A model generated the notes under the pieces. That model ran no database searches. It saw only the letters and a list, made by a program, of their open reading frames with translations, and was not told the origin of the DNA. This document shows, piece by piece, positions 28,229 to 36,514 of a stretch of DNA of 64,000 nucleotides (position 1 is the stretch's first letter; each line of letters opens with the position of its first letter). Location of the stretch: NCBI GenBank assembly GCA_002753225.1, contig PDZS01000001.1, positions 248,001-312,000 on the forward strand. The letters run 5' to 3'. The position numbers and the translations under genes were made by a program. The stretch comes from Deltaproteobacteria bacterium YD0425bin51. GTDB taxonomy: Bacteria > Desulfobacterota > Desulfobacteria > Desulfobacterales > YD0425bin51.

Positions 28229-28633
28229 TTATCCAAGCACGAACTTTATTAGGGCTGATAATCCTATATCAACTATCCCTAGAAAAAAGGATAAAACAAC
28301 TACAAGGATTAAAACTACAACTGTAGAGCCCGTTGTTTGTTTTCTTGATGGCCATGTTACTTTTTTTAGCTCTACTTTAACTTCTCTTAAAAACTGTATT
28401 GCTTTTCCAAGAGAACTTTCTTTTGAAACTTTTGAGGTTGTGGTTTTAAAGACGTCAAAAGTTTTTTTAGACGGTAATACCGGCTTTTTCTTATTGTCAC
28501 TATCAGAAGAAGTAGTTTTTGATGCATCTTTAGCTTCTCCTGAAATATTAGAAGAATTAGCACTCTTATCACTCGCCTGTAAAGACTTCTTTTTTTTTAT
28601 AGCAGCAGGCTTTTTTCTAATTAATCGTCCCAT
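28229..28633 (-). CDS. secE: Preprotein translocase subunit SecE
   Basis: 134 residues. The C-terminal 60 are canonical SecE: an amphipathic helix (FLREVKVELKKVTWPSRKQT, with the conserved KVTWPSR at 91-97) and one membrane helix (about 103-130). It clamps the two halves of SecY in the protein-conducting channel. The first 70 residues are an unusual hydrophilic Lys/Ser/Asp-rich extension of low complexity, not present in short SecE proteins. AGGAG lies upstream of the ATG. Gene order secE-nusG is conserved across bacteria. Confidence 0.93.
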   Translation of the reverse strand: MGRLIRKKPAAIKKKKSLQASDKSANSSNISGEAKDASKTTSSDSDNKKKPVLPSKKTFDVFKTTTSKVSKESSLGKAIQFLREVKVELKKVTWPSRKQTTGSTVVVLILVVVLSFFLGIVDIGLSALIKFVLG

Positions 28634-28658
28634 TACTCTCCTAACTTACATAATAAAT

Positions 28659-28734
28659 TGGCAGGCCAGGAGGGATTTGAACCCCCAGCACCCGGATTTG
28701 GAGTCCGATGCTCTACCGTTAGAGCTACTGGCCT
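28659..28734 (-). tRNA. tRNA-Trp (CCA)
   Basis: The minus-strand transcript folds into a full cloverleaf: a 7-bp acceptor stem AGGCCAG/CTGGCCT, a D-arm GCTC/GAGC, an anticodon stem CGGAC/(A)TCCG with loop CTCCAAA (anticodon CCA), and a T-arm GGGGG/(T)CCC-type. Discriminator G and an encoded CCA end follow. Its place between rpmG and secE is the usual one. Confidence 0.96.
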
Positions 28735-28746
28735 GCATACCTTGTT

Positions 28747-28781
28747 TATGTTGGATAATGCATGAATCATTATCCAACATA
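28747..28781 (-). promoter_or_regulatory. Long perfect hairpin between rpmG and tRNA-Trp
   Basis: TATGTTGGATAATG and CATTATCCAACATA make a perfect 14-bp stem with a 7-base loop. No T-run follows on either strand. It sits between the L33 stop and the tRNA 5' end, so a processing signal (RNase III or RNase E type) that frees the tRNA from the mRNA is the most likely role. Confidence 0.65.
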
Positions 28782-28793
28782 ATAAAAAGCAAT

Positions 28794-28943
28794 CTATTTT
28801 GTTTCTTTATGTGAAGTATGTTTCCTACAAAACCTACAATATTTTTTAAATTCAAGTTTATCGGGTTTTGTTCGCTTATTTTTAGTAGAGGTGTAATTTC
28901 TTCTTTTACATTCAGAACATGCAAATGTAATAATAACTCTCAC
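28794..28943 (-). CDS. rpmG: 50S ribosomal protein L33
   Basis: A 49-residue protein read from GTG 28943 to TAG 28794. It begins [17 protein letters not shown] and has the zinc-ribbon pattern C9-x2-C12 ... C36-x2-C39, that is, the four-cysteine form of L33, and ends [12 protein letters not shown] lies just before the start. Location between tuf and tRNA-Trp is typical of non-enteric bacteria. It is a small basic protein near the E site of the large subunit. Confidence 0.93.
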   Translation of the reverse strand: MRVIITFACSECKRRNYTSTKNKRTKPDKLEFKKYCRFCRKHTSHKETK

Positions 28944-28969
28944 GTAAAGTTCACTCCTTATAAAATATT

Positions 28970-30163
28970 CTATTCAATTATTTCGCTAACAACTCCAGCT
29001 CCAACTGTACGTCCACCTTCTCTTATGGCGAACCTTAACTCTTTTTCCATAGCAATAGGTGTAATTAATGTAGCAACAATGGCAACATTATCTCCAGGCA
29101 TAATCATTTCAATTCCTTCTGGAAGAGTAACAACTCCTGTTACATCTGTCGTTCTAAAATAGAATTGAGGTCTATATCCAGTAAAGAATGGAGTATGTCT
29201 TCCACCTTCTTCTTTGCTTAGAACATATACTTCAGCTTTAAATTTAGTATGAGGTGTAATAGAACCTGGTTTTGCTACAACCTGTCCTCGCTCAACTTCT
29301 TCTCTTTTTGTTCCACGCAAAAGTACTCCGACATTATCTCCTGCTCTACCTTCATCTAATATTTTCCTAAACATCTCAACGCCTGTACATACAGTTTTTA
29401 TAGTTGATCTAATACCAATTATCTCAACTTCATCACTAATCCTTACTATACCTCTTTCAACCCTTCCAGTTACAACTGTTCCACGGCCAGATATGCTGAA
29501 AACATCTTCAACAGGCATCAAAAATGGTTTATCTATTTCACGAACAGGCTCAGGAATGTAGCTATCTACTGCATCTAACAGCGCCCAAATACATTTAGCA
29601 TCTTCACTGTTAGGATCATCACTTTCCAAAGCTTTTAAGGCGCTTCCTCTAATAATAGGCGTATCATCGCCCGGGAATTCATATTTATCCAAAAGCTCCC
29701 GGAGTTCAAGTTCAACTAATTCAATAAGTTCAGGATCATCAACCATATCGCATTTGTTTAAAAATACAACTATCTTTGGAACACCAACTTGTCGTGCAAG
29801 AAGAATGTGTTCTCTAGTTTGAGGCATTGGACCATCATCTGCTCCAACAACTAAGATTGCTCCATCCATTTGGGCTGCCCCTGTGATCATATTTTTTATA
29901 TAATCAGCGTGTCCTGGGCAGTCAACGTGAGCATAATGCCTCTTATCTGATTCATATTCAACATGAGCTGTGGCTATAGTAATCCCTCTTGCTTTTTCTT
30001 CAGGCGCTTTGTCGATTTGATCAAAGGGAATATAACTTCCTTTCCCTTTAAAGGAACAATGTTTTGTTATTGCAGCAGTCAGCGTTGTCTTGCCATGGTC
30101 AATATGACCAATTGTACCTACATTAACATGCGGTTTATTTCTCTCAAATTTCTGCTTTGCCAT
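28970..30163 (-). CDS. tuf: Elongation factor Tu
   Basis: 397 residues, complete. The GTPase motifs are GHIDHGKTT (19-27), [13 protein letters not shown] and NKCD, followed by domains II and III with [13 protein letters not shown] and the C-terminal [16 protein letters not shown]. It delivers aminoacyl-tRNA to the ribosome. GGGAGG precedes the ATG. Its place directly after tRNA-Thr and before rpmG/secE matches the tufB locus of many bacteria, which explains why no tuf follows the EF-G gene at 12123. Confidence 0.98.
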   Translation of the reverse strand: MAKQKFERNKPHVNVGTIGHIDHGKTTLTAAITKHCSFKGKGSYIPFDQIDKAPEEKARGITIATAHVEYESDKRHYAHVDCPGHADYIKNMITGAAQMDGAILVVGADDGPMPQTREHILLARQVGVPKIVVFLNKCDMVDDPELIELVELELRELLDKYEFPGDDTPIIRGSALKALESDDPNSEDAKCIWALLDAVDSYIPEPVREIDKPFLMPVEDVFSISGRGTVVTGRVERGIVRISDEVEIIGIRSTIKTVCTGVEMFRKILDEGRAGDNVGVLLRGTKREEVERGQVVAKPGSITPHTKFKAEVYVLSKEEGGRHTPFFTGYRPQFYFRTTDVTGVVTLPEGIEMIMPGDNVAIVATLITPIAMEKELRFAIREGGRTVGAGVVSEIIE

Positions 30164-30230
30164 CTTAATAATCCTCCCTGCTTACTTTATAACACTCACT
30201 ATCTACATTCATTTTTTTAACTTAAAAATA

Positions 30231-30304
30231 AGCCCATGACCGGAATCGGACCGGTGAACCTCTTCCTTACCAAGGAAGCGCTCTACCTACTGAGCTACAT
30301 GGGC
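30231..30304 (-). tRNA. tRNA-Thr (GGT)
   Basis: Cloverleaf with acceptor GCCCATG/CATGGGC, D-arm GCTC/GAGC, anticodon stem CTTCC/GGAAG with loop TTGGTAA (anticodon GGT), and T-arm ACCGG/CCGGT. The discriminator base is T and no CCA is encoded. It lies directly upstream of tuf, the conserved position. Confidence 0.95.
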
Positions 30305-30373
30305 ATCTTCTATTTCGACTTTTTCTTGATTTTTTATAAGGATGTCTTTTTGAAAAATCAAAAAATTATGAAT

Positions 30374-30449
<76 letters not shown>

Positions 30450-30461
30450 TTTATAATTCAG

Positions 30462-30543
30462 TGGTGGGGGGAGGGTTTGAACCTCCGAAGGCATTGCCAG
30501 CAGATTTACAGTCTGCCCCCTTTGGCCGCTCGGGAACCCCACC
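30462..30543 (-). tRNA. tRNA-Tyr (GTA)
   Basis: A class II tRNA with acceptor GGTGGGG/CCCCACC, anticodon stem GCAGA/TCTGC around loop CTGTAAA (anticodon GTA), a long variable arm (TGGCAATGCCTTCG region) and T-arm GGAGG/CCTCC. Discriminator A; CCA is not encoded. It is the first gene of the tRNA-tuf-rpo transcription unit. Confidence 0.95.
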
Positions 30544-30587
30544 TCAAATAATACAAAACTAGAAATCTTAAAAAAGGAATAACGCTA

Positions 30588-30616
30588 TATATAAAAAATC
30601 CTACAAAAATTGTCAA
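30588..30616 (-). promoter_or_regulatory. Strong sigma-70 promoter of the tRNA-tuf-secE-rpl-rpo cluster
   Basis: On the minus strand TTGACA (30611-30616) and TATATA (30588-30593) are exactly 17 bases apart, about 45 bases upstream of tRNA-Tyr. The -10 box is followed by GCG, a GC-containing discriminator in otherwise AT-only surroundings, as is usual for stringently controlled stable-RNA promoters. No other promoter of this quality is seen in the cluster. Confidence 0.85.
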
Positions 30617-30689
30617 ATAAAAAAAAACTGATTGCTTTAAGGTAAAAGATACTTGTAAATAAAGATTTATTAAGCTAAAGAAAATATTC

Positions 30690-31322
30690 ATGATAAAAAA
30701 TAAAAAAAATATAGAAGATATATTAGTAATATTAAAATCACTTTTTCCTGAAACAAAGACAGCCCTACGTTATAGTAACCCTTTTGAACTTCTTATCGCA
30801 ACGATACTTTCAGCCCAGTGTACAGATAAACAGGTAAACGCCGTAACCCCAAAACTTTTCAACCTTTTTCCTACGCCCCTTAAATTATCAAAAGCTACAA
30901 TATTAGAAATAGAAGAATTAATAAGACCTACAGGATTTTTTCATAATAAAGCAAAAAATATTAAAAATTGTTCTCTCTACCTAGTTGAAAACTATAATGG
31001 CATTGTTCCAAATACTTTAGAAGAACTTATTAAATTTCCTGGAGTTGGAAGAAAAACAGCAAATGTTATTTTAGGTACAGTTTTTGGAATCCCGGGAATT
31101 GTTGTTGATACACATGTAATAAGAATTTCAAATAGACTTAAGTTGTCTGAAAATAAAGACCCTACTAAAATTGAATTTGATCTTATGAATATAATACCTA
31201 GAGAAGAGTGGAGTTCTTTTTCGCTTAGACTTATATTTTTGGGAAGAACTCTATGTAAAGCTCAAAGGCCATTATGCAGTAAATGCAATTTATATAACCT
31301 ATGCGAATACCCTAAAGAATGA
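30690..31322 (+). CDS. nth: Endonuclease III
   Basis: 210-residue DNA glycosylase/AP lyase that removes oxidised pyrimidines in base-excision repair. The helix-hairpin-helix is FPGVGRKTANVIL (116-128) with catalytic K122, and the catalytic aspartate is D140 in VVDTHV. The C-terminal [4Fe-4S] cluster has the exact C-x6-C-x2-C-x5-C spacing (C189, C196, C199, C205). It starts a co-directional run; the transporter permease gene begins 4 bases after its stop, so it may be co-transcribed with it, although the functions appear unrelated. Confidence 0.96.
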   Translation: MIKNKKNIEDILVILKSLFPETKTALRYSNPFELLIATILSAQCTDKQVNAVTPKLFNLFPTPLKLSKATILEIEELIRPTGFFHNKAKNIKNCSLYLVENYNGIVPNTLEELIKFPGVGRKTANVILGTVFGIPGIVVDTHVIRISNRLKLSENKDPTKIEFDLMNIIPREEWSSFSLRLIFLGRTLCKAQRPLCSKCNLYNLCEYPKE

Positions 31323-31326
31323 TTTT

Positions 31327-32370
31327 ATGGAAAAATTAGAATATTTTATAAGAAGATTTCTTTTAATTATTCCTACATTTTTAGGAATTACAATTTTATG
31401 CTTTGGCCTTATTCAGTTTGTACCGGGTGGACCTGTAGAACAAATAATAATGCAGATGAAAGGAGTTGGTTCTGGTGAATCAAACAAAAACAGTTCCATG
31501 TCATCTTCAATTTCTTTTGAGCAGCGCAAAGCAATAGAAGCTCATTTTGAGTTTGATAAACCATTTTACAAAAGATATTTTAAATGGCTTATTACAGATA
31601 AAATAGGCATGAATATGTTGTCTTATAAATACCCAAATAAAACAGCATGGCAATTAATTAAAGAGCGGTTTGGAGTTTCTCTAATATTTGGGATAACAGG
31701 TTTTATACTTTCATACATTGTCTGTATTCCACTTGGAATAATTAAGGCTTTAAAACATAATCAAAAATTCGATTTGTTATCTAGCTCTATAATTTTTATT
31801 GGCTATGCTATACCCCCTTTTGCTTTTGGAATGGTTTTAAAGATGTTTTTTTCAGGTACAGTTGAAGAGCTTTTTGATATATTTCCACTGGGAGGCTTTC
31901 ATTCAGATAATTTTGATATGCTTAGTTCATTTGGAAAAGTAAAAGATATATTCATGCATATGTTTTTACCTGTGCTCTGCTATATAATAGGAAATTTTGC
32001 AGTACTTACTCTTCTTATGAAAAATTCACTTCTTGATGAAATTAGTAAAGACTACATAAGAACTGTCATTGCAAAAGGGGGTAGTTTCGCAAGGGCTGTA
32101 TGGCTACACGGGCTTAGAAATGCTTTAGTACCTATTGCAACAGGTTTTGGATCGATTCTCACAGTAATGTTTGCTGGATCAGTCATTATAGAGCAAGTCT
32201 TTGAAATCCCTGGGATGGGAAGACTTAGCTTGGAAGCAATAGTTGGAAGAGACTATCCTGTTTTTATGGCCATCCTTTCCCTTACATCTCTTTTGAGCTT
32301 ACTAGGAAATATTTTGTCTGATTTCTTATATGTTTTAATAGACCCAAGAATAAATTTTCAAGAAAATTAA
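31327..32370 (+). CDS. yejB: Peptide ABC transporter permease, YejB-like
   Basis: 347-residue inner-membrane permease of the DppB/OppB family, closest in layout to YejB: the N-terminal membrane helix is followed by FVPGGPVEQ, a periplasmic segment rich in Ser/Gly, then five further helices. The cytoplasmic coupling loop (DYIRTVIAKGGSFARAVWLHGLRNAL) is the EAA-type motif that contacts the ATPase. With the next three genes it forms a complete membrane complex, but no periplasmic binding protein (YejA-like) is encoded here. The likely substrate is oligopeptide or a peptide-like compound. Confidence 0.88.
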   Translation: MEKLEYFIRRFLLIIPTFLGITILCFGLIQFVPGGPVEQIIMQMKGVGSGESNKNSSMSSSISFEQRKAIEAHFEFDKPFYKRYFKWLITDKIGMNMLSYKYPNKTAWQLIKERFGVSLIFGITGFILSYIVCIPLGIIKALKHNQKFDLLSSSIIFIGYAIPPFAFGMVLKMFFSGTVEELFDIFPLGGFHSDNFDMLSSFGKVKDIFMHMFLPVLCYIIGNFAVLTLLMKNSLLDEISKDYIRTVIAKGGSFARAVWLHGLRNALVPIATGFGSILTVMFAGSVIIEQVFEIPGMGRLSLEAIVGRDYPVFMAILSLTSLLSLLGNILSDFLYVLIDPRINFQEN

Positions 32371-32371
32371 A

Positions 32372-33961
32372 ATGGCATTTAAATTAATTAACAACCCAAT
32401 AACTCAAAAACGGCTTTCCCGTTTTAAAGAAAATAAAAGAGCATACATATCTTTTTGGATTTTGATAATTTTTTATTGCATAAGTATTTTATCAGAACTA
32501 ATCGCAAGTAGCGAACCATTATACATGAAATTTAATGGTAAATATTATTTCCCTCCCTTTAAGTATTACTCAGAAGATATTTTTATGGAAAATGGAAGGC
32601 AAACTAGACCTGATTATAAGAAAATACAAAAAGATTCTAAGTTTGCAAGTAATCCAGATAATTATATGGTTTTTCCAATATTTCCATATGGCCCATATGA
32701 AAGTATTCAACCTTCATCAATAGTGACTTCAGATGATGTTAAAGTCATTTTTAGCCCAATGCCTATGGTTGCTTCAATTAATATTAGTAAAGATTATATA
32801 ATTCAGAAATCTTTTTCTTTTGGATATGTTATAGATAAAGATGAAAAAGATATTATAGGACTTTCACTTACAAGTTTTTATCAGCTATCTGAAGGTATCA
32901 GGCTTGCTATCTCTAGACGCTTTGCAAATTTAGAGAGTGATAGTTCATCTTATAAAATTATAGGAAATAATAAAAAAGAGATGGAAATATCATTGTCTCC
33001 TTTTAGTCCACGTAGCTTACCTCCTAAAACAGTGAGGTTAATCTTTCGAGAAACTGAAGCAAAAAAAGAAAAACAAATTTTAACCTTTAACAAAGGACTA
33101 AATAACATTAGCAAATCAGAATTATGGGATCTCCTTTCAGATGAAAATCGTAATATAATATTAGATTATGTTGAAAAACGTTTCATAGGTGTTGTTGATA
33201 ATAATATTATTAACATTAAAAATAGGTTTTATACTCTATCTTTCATAAAAGAAGAGGTTACTTACCCATATCCACCGAGTGGAGTTCATTTTATGGGAAT
33301 AGATTCTACAGGAAGAGATGTATTTGCTAGAATTCTTTATGGCTTTAGAACTTCTCTTACATTTGGGATTATGCTTGTCTTATTTTCTATGGGAATCGGA
33401 ATTGTAATTGGAGCGATTCAGGGCTATTATGGAGGAATTATAGACATTACTTGCCAGCGGCTCATAGAAATTTGGGGTGCGCTTCCTTTTTTTTATATAA
33501 TGATTCTTATGGGGTCAATATATGGACAAAGCCTTATATTGCTTTTGTTTTTATATGGACTTTTCAATTGGATAGGGATTTCATATTATATGAGGGGAGA
33601 ATTTTTAAGATTAAGAAAGCAGCCTTTTGTAGAAGCTGCAAAATGCATGGGAATATCTTCTACAAAAATAATCATTAAATATATTTTACCAAATGCTATA
33701 GTTCCAGTCGTAACATTTTTCCCCTTTTCATTGGTTGGGGCGATTGCTTCTTTAGCAGCTCTTGATTATCTAGGTTTTGGACTTCCTGCTCCCACTCCAA
33801 GCTGGGGAGAACTTCTTTTTGAAGCTCAACAATTTAGGTGGGCATGGTGGCTTATTTTATATCCATCCCTTGCTTTATTTATTGTAATGATTCTTGGCAT
33901 TTTCCTGGGTGAAGGAATACGCTCAGCTTATGACCCTAAAAAATATACTAGGCTTAATTAA
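32372..33961 (+). CDS. yejE: Peptide ABC transporter permease, YejE-like, with long periplasmic insertion
   Basis: 529 residues against about 340 for Escherichia coli YejE. The N-terminus (RFKENKRAYISFWI, then LIASSEPLYMKFNGKYYFP) and the C-terminal permease part (HFMGIDSTGRDVFARILYGFR onward, with the coupling loop EAAKCMGISS around 423-432) are clearly YejE. Between them, residues 111-297 are an extra hydrophilic domain after the first membrane helix, hence periplasmic. The ORF is continuous and the helices are intact, so this looks like a functional lineage-specific extension. The gene starts 1 base after yejB and ends 2 bases before the ATPase gene. Confidence 0.87.
   Translation: MAFKLINNPITQKRLSRFKENKRAYISFWILIIFYCISILSELIASSEPLYMKFNGKYYFPPFKYYSEDIFMENGRQTRPDYKKIQKDSKFASNPDNYMVFPIFPYGPYESIQPSSIVTSDDVKVIFSPMPMVASINISKDYIIQKSFSFGYVIDKDEKDIIGLSLTSFYQLSEGIRLAISRRFANLESDSSSYKIIGNNKKEMEISLSPFSPRSLPPKTVRLIFRETEAKKEKQILTFNKGLNNISKSELWDLLSDENRNIILDYVEKRFIGVVDNNIINIKNRFYTLSFIKEEVTYPYPPSGVHFMGIDSTGRDVFARILYGFRTSLTFGIMLVLFSMGIGIVIGAIQGYYGGIIDITCQRLIEIWGALPFFYIMILMGSIYGQSLILLLFLYGLFNWIGISYYMRGEFLRLRKQPFVEAAKCMGISSTKIIIKYILPNAIVPVVTFFPFSLVGAIASLAALDYLGFGLPAPTPSWGELLFEAQQFRWAWWLILYPSLALFIVMILGIFLGEGIRSAYDPKKYTRLN
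32702..33262 (+). other. Extra periplasmic domain inside the YejE-like permease
   Basis: This segment encodes residues 111-297, with no counterpart in the short YejE proteins I know. It contains no membrane helix or cysteine. The patterns are alternating hydrophobic strands and a few helices (for example LSEGIRLAISRRF and SKSELWDLLSDENRN), suggesting a folded domain. Confidence 0.6.
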
Positions 33962-33963
33962 GA

Positions 33964-34935
33964 ATGGATAATAATTTATTAGAAGTCCGTAATTTGACTG
34001 TTGCTTTTGAAATAGAAGAAGGTTCTTTTAAAGCAGTTGATAATATTTCATTTAATATAAAAAAAGGAGAGATCCTTGGATTAGTTGGAGAATCAGGTTG
34101 TGGTAAATCTGTTACAGCTATGAGTATTTTAAAACTTCTACCATCCCCTCCTGCTAAATTTGAAAATGGAGAAATCTTATTTAAAAATAAAAATTTGCTA
34201 GGAATGAATTCAAAAGAACTTCAGGGAATAAGAGGAAAAGATATAAGTATGATCTTTCAAGAGCCTTTAAGTTCTCTTTCACCTTTGCGCACAATTGCTG
34301 ATCAAATGATAGAGACAATAAACCTTCATCGTCAAATAACTCACAAAAAGGCGTGGAAAATTGTTGAAAACTGGTTAAAAAAAGTCAAAATCCCAGATGC
34401 TTCACACAAAATGAGCGCTTATCCTTTTCAGCTTTCAGGAGGAATGAGACAGCGTGTCATGATTGCAATGGCTCTTATGCTAAACCCAAATCTTATTATT
34501 GCAGATGAACCTACAACAGCTTTAGATGTTACTGTTCAGGCTCAAATTTTTGAACTTATGCGGGAGAATAGACAAGATACAACATCCATTTTCCTTATAA
34601 CACATGACATGGGTGTAATATGGGATATGTGTGATAGAGTGATCGTCATGTATGCTTCAAAAATAGTTGAAGAAGGAACTTTGAATGATATTTTTAAATC
34701 CCCATCACATCCATATACTAAGGGTCTTCTTGATTCTATTCCAAAATCTATAAAAAAGAGAGAAAGGCTTACATCCATACCTGGGAATGTTCCTTCCCCT
34801 TTTAACTATCCACAGGGTTGTCATTTTAGTGATAGATGTCCTTATGTTTTTGAGCGCTGTAAAATAGAAGATCCTAAATTTATAAACAATACTGAGACTC
34901 ATAAAGTTGCTTGTTTTAAACCGTTAGTTACATGA
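33964..34935 (+). CDS. Peptide ABC transporter ATP-binding protein, DppD/OppD type
   Basis: 323 residues with Walker A GESGCGKS (42-49), Q-loop FQEPLSSLSP, signature LSGGMRQR (157-164) and Walker B LIIADEP (177-183). The C-terminal oligopeptide-transporter extension includes CHFSDRCPYVFERC, a cysteine motif that in this family binds a [4Fe-4S] cluster. It powers peptide transport with the paired ATPase that follows. Its stop overlaps the next ATG (34932-34935). Two separate ATPases here replace the single fused YejF of enterics. Confidence 0.92.
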   Translation: MDNNLLEVRNLTVAFEIEEGSFKAVDNISFNIKKGEILGLVGESGCGKSVTAMSILKLLPSPPAKFENGEILFKNKNLLGMNSKELQGIRGKDISMIFQEPLSSLSPLRTIADQMIETINLHRQITHKKAWKIVENWLKKVKIPDASHKMSAYPFQLSGGMRQRVMIAMALMLNPNLIIADEPTTALDVTVQAQIFELMRENRQDTTSIFLITHDMGVIWDMCDRVIVMYASKIVEEGTLNDIFKSPSHPYTKGLLDSIPKSIKKRERLTSIPGNVPSPFNYPQGCHFSDRCPYVFERCKIEDPKFINNTETHKVACFKPLVT

Positions 34936-35909
34936 ATGAAAATAATAAATTATTAGAAGTAATCAATCTTAAAACTTATTTTCCCATTAATCGTGGAATA
35001 TTTTCTAGAACTGTTGGGTACGTCCGTGCTGTTGATGATGTTTCATTATATATTGAACCTAAAGAAACTGTAGGACTTGTTGGTGAATCAGGATGTGGTA
35101 AAACAACTCTAGGAAGAACAATATTAGGTTTAGAAAAACCTAATGCTGGAAAGATTGTTTTTGATGGCAACGATATTTGTTCTATTTCCAGAAAAGAAAT
35201 GAGGAACCTGAGAAAGCGTATTCAAATTGTTTTTCAGGATCCTATTGCATCTTTAAATCCTAGAATGAATATATTAGATATAATCACAGAAGGGATCATT
35301 GAGTTTAATATGGTTAATGGATATTCTGATATTAAAGATCAGGCTATACGGTTACTTAATGAAGTTGGATTGGATGATACGGCTCTATATCGTTATCCTC
35401 ATGAATTTTCTGGAGGACAAAAGCAAAGGATAAATATTGCTAGGGCAATATCTTTAAAGCCAGATTTCATAGTATGTGATGAGCCTGTAAGTGCTTTAGA
35501 CGTATCTATTCAAGCGCAGGTAATAAATTTGCTGATGGATCTTCAAGATAGCCATAATTTATCCTACCTTTTTATTTCACATGATTTAAATATAGTAAGT
35601 CATATCGCAAATCGTGTAGCTGTTATGTACTTTGGTAAGATAGTTGAACAAGGGGAAACTGAAGAGATTATGACAAATCCTCTTCATCCTTATACTCAAA
35701 CTCTTCTTGATGCTGTAATATCTCCCGGAAAATCAAGAAATAAAAAGATAAAGCTTTATGGCGATGTTTCATCATCAATGAATCCATCTGGCTGTGTTTT
35801 TAGCCCAAGATGCCCAAAAGCTTTGAGTTTATGCAGAAAAGAACCTCCAAGAGAAAAAATAATACAAACCCGTAAAGTTATGTGTCATAATTATGGCAAA
35901 AATGATTGA
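34932..35909 (+). CDS. Peptide ABC transporter ATP-binding protein, DppF/OppF type
   Basis: 325 residues. Walker A GESGCGKT (51-58), Q-loop FQDPIASLNPRM, signature FSGGQKQR (159-166), Walker B FIVCDEP (179-185), H-loop in FISHDLN. The C-terminal extension ends with CVFSPRCPKALSLC, again the cysteine motif of the family. The N-terminal YFPINRGIF...VRAVDDVS is typical of OppF/DppF. It forms the heterodimeric motor with the preceding ATPase. Its 3' end overlaps the methyltransferase gene by 17 bases. Confidence 0.92.
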   Translation: MNENNKLLEVINLKTYFPINRGIFSRTVGYVRAVDDVSLYIEPKETVGLVGESGCGKTTLGRTILGLEKPNAGKIVFDGNDICSISRKEMRNLRKRIQIVFQDPIASLNPRMNILDIITEGIIEFNMVNGYSDIKDQAIRLLNEVGLDDTALYRYPHEFSGGQKQRINIARAISLKPDFIVCDEPVSALDVSIQAQVINLLMDLQDSHNLSYLFISHDLNIVSHIANRVAVMYFGKIVEQGETEEIMTNPLHPYTQTLLDAVISPGKSRNKKIKLYGDVSSSMNPSGCVFSPRCPKALSLCRKEPPREKIIQTRKVMCHNYGKND

Positions 35910-36510
35910 AAATATAGAAGATTATTTCAAAGGATTTATTCCTTTACGTAATTCAGTTTTTCTTGAACTTGAAAGAGAAGCAAAAAAAGAAGAGATCCCA
36001 ATAATTGGCCCTTTTGTAGGTGAGCTTTTAAATATTTTAGCAACAATTATGAATGCAAAAAATATACTTGAGCTTGGAACTGCTATTGGATATTCAACAC
36101 TTTATCTGGCTTCAGCCTGCGCTAATATCGGCGGAAAAGTAACAACTATTGAAGTAAACCCAGCTCATGTTAAAAGAGCTATTATTAACTCTCATAAGGC
36201 AGCAATGCAAGATTATGTTAAGATTATAAAGGGAGATGCTCTTACAGTAATGAAGAGTATGGATGAAGTTTTTGATTTAGTTTTTGTTGATATTGATAAG
36301 GAATATTATTTAGATATTATAGATGAATCTCATAGACTGCTAAAAAAATATGGTCTTTTAGTTGTTGATAATGTTGGCTTTAAAGATGCTATTGAGTTCA
36401 ACAAAAAAATTTCTACTTCATATAATAAATGGAAAACTATTCAACTTTTTTCCCTTTTACCATTGCATTCGCCTGAAAAAGATGGGTTATGTTTTGCCAT
36501 GAGGATTTAA
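35893..36510 (+). CDS. SAM-dependent O-methyltransferase
   Basis: 205 residues of the catechol-O-methyltransferase-like family (Rossmann fold). Motif I is ILELGTAIGYSTLYLA (58-73), the acidic residue after strand 2 is in TIEVNP, and metal/substrate residues lie in FVDIDKEYY (131-139) and VVDNV (157-161). Such enzymes methylate small hydroxylated aromatics, although many bacterial members have no known substrate. Two starts are possible (35893 and 35902), neither with a Shine-Dalgarno sequence, consistent with translational coupling to the overlapping ATPase gene. Confidence 0.85.
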   Translation: MAKMIENIEDYFKGFIPLRNSVFLELEREAKKEEIPIIGPFVGELLNILATIMNAKNILELGTAIGYSTLYLASACANIGGKVTTIEVNPAHVKRAIINSHKAAMQDYVKIIKGDALTVMKSMDEVFDLVFVDIDKEYYLDIIDESHRLLKKYGLLVVDNVGFKDAIEFNKKISTSYNKWKTIQLFSLLPLHSPEKDGLCFAMRI

Positions 36511-36514
36511 TTCT

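Noticed and set aside
28216..28236. Longer nusG start at TTG 28236, overlapping secE
   Set aside because: The ribosome site AAGGAG lies inside this stretch and points to GTG 28215, which also gives the usual NusG N-terminus.
28152..28814. Plus-strand open frame of 220 codons opposite nusG/secE and through tRNA-Trp
   Set aside because: It is antisense to two well-supported genes and its end is translated tRNA sequence (the familiar RRDLNPQHP-type peptide). No ribosome site or family match is seen.
28646..28924. Minus-strand frame of 92 codons over rpmG and tRNA-Trp
   Set aside because: It runs in another frame through L33 and into the tRNA; the L33 frame from GTG 28943 has the four-cysteine family pattern and explains the region.
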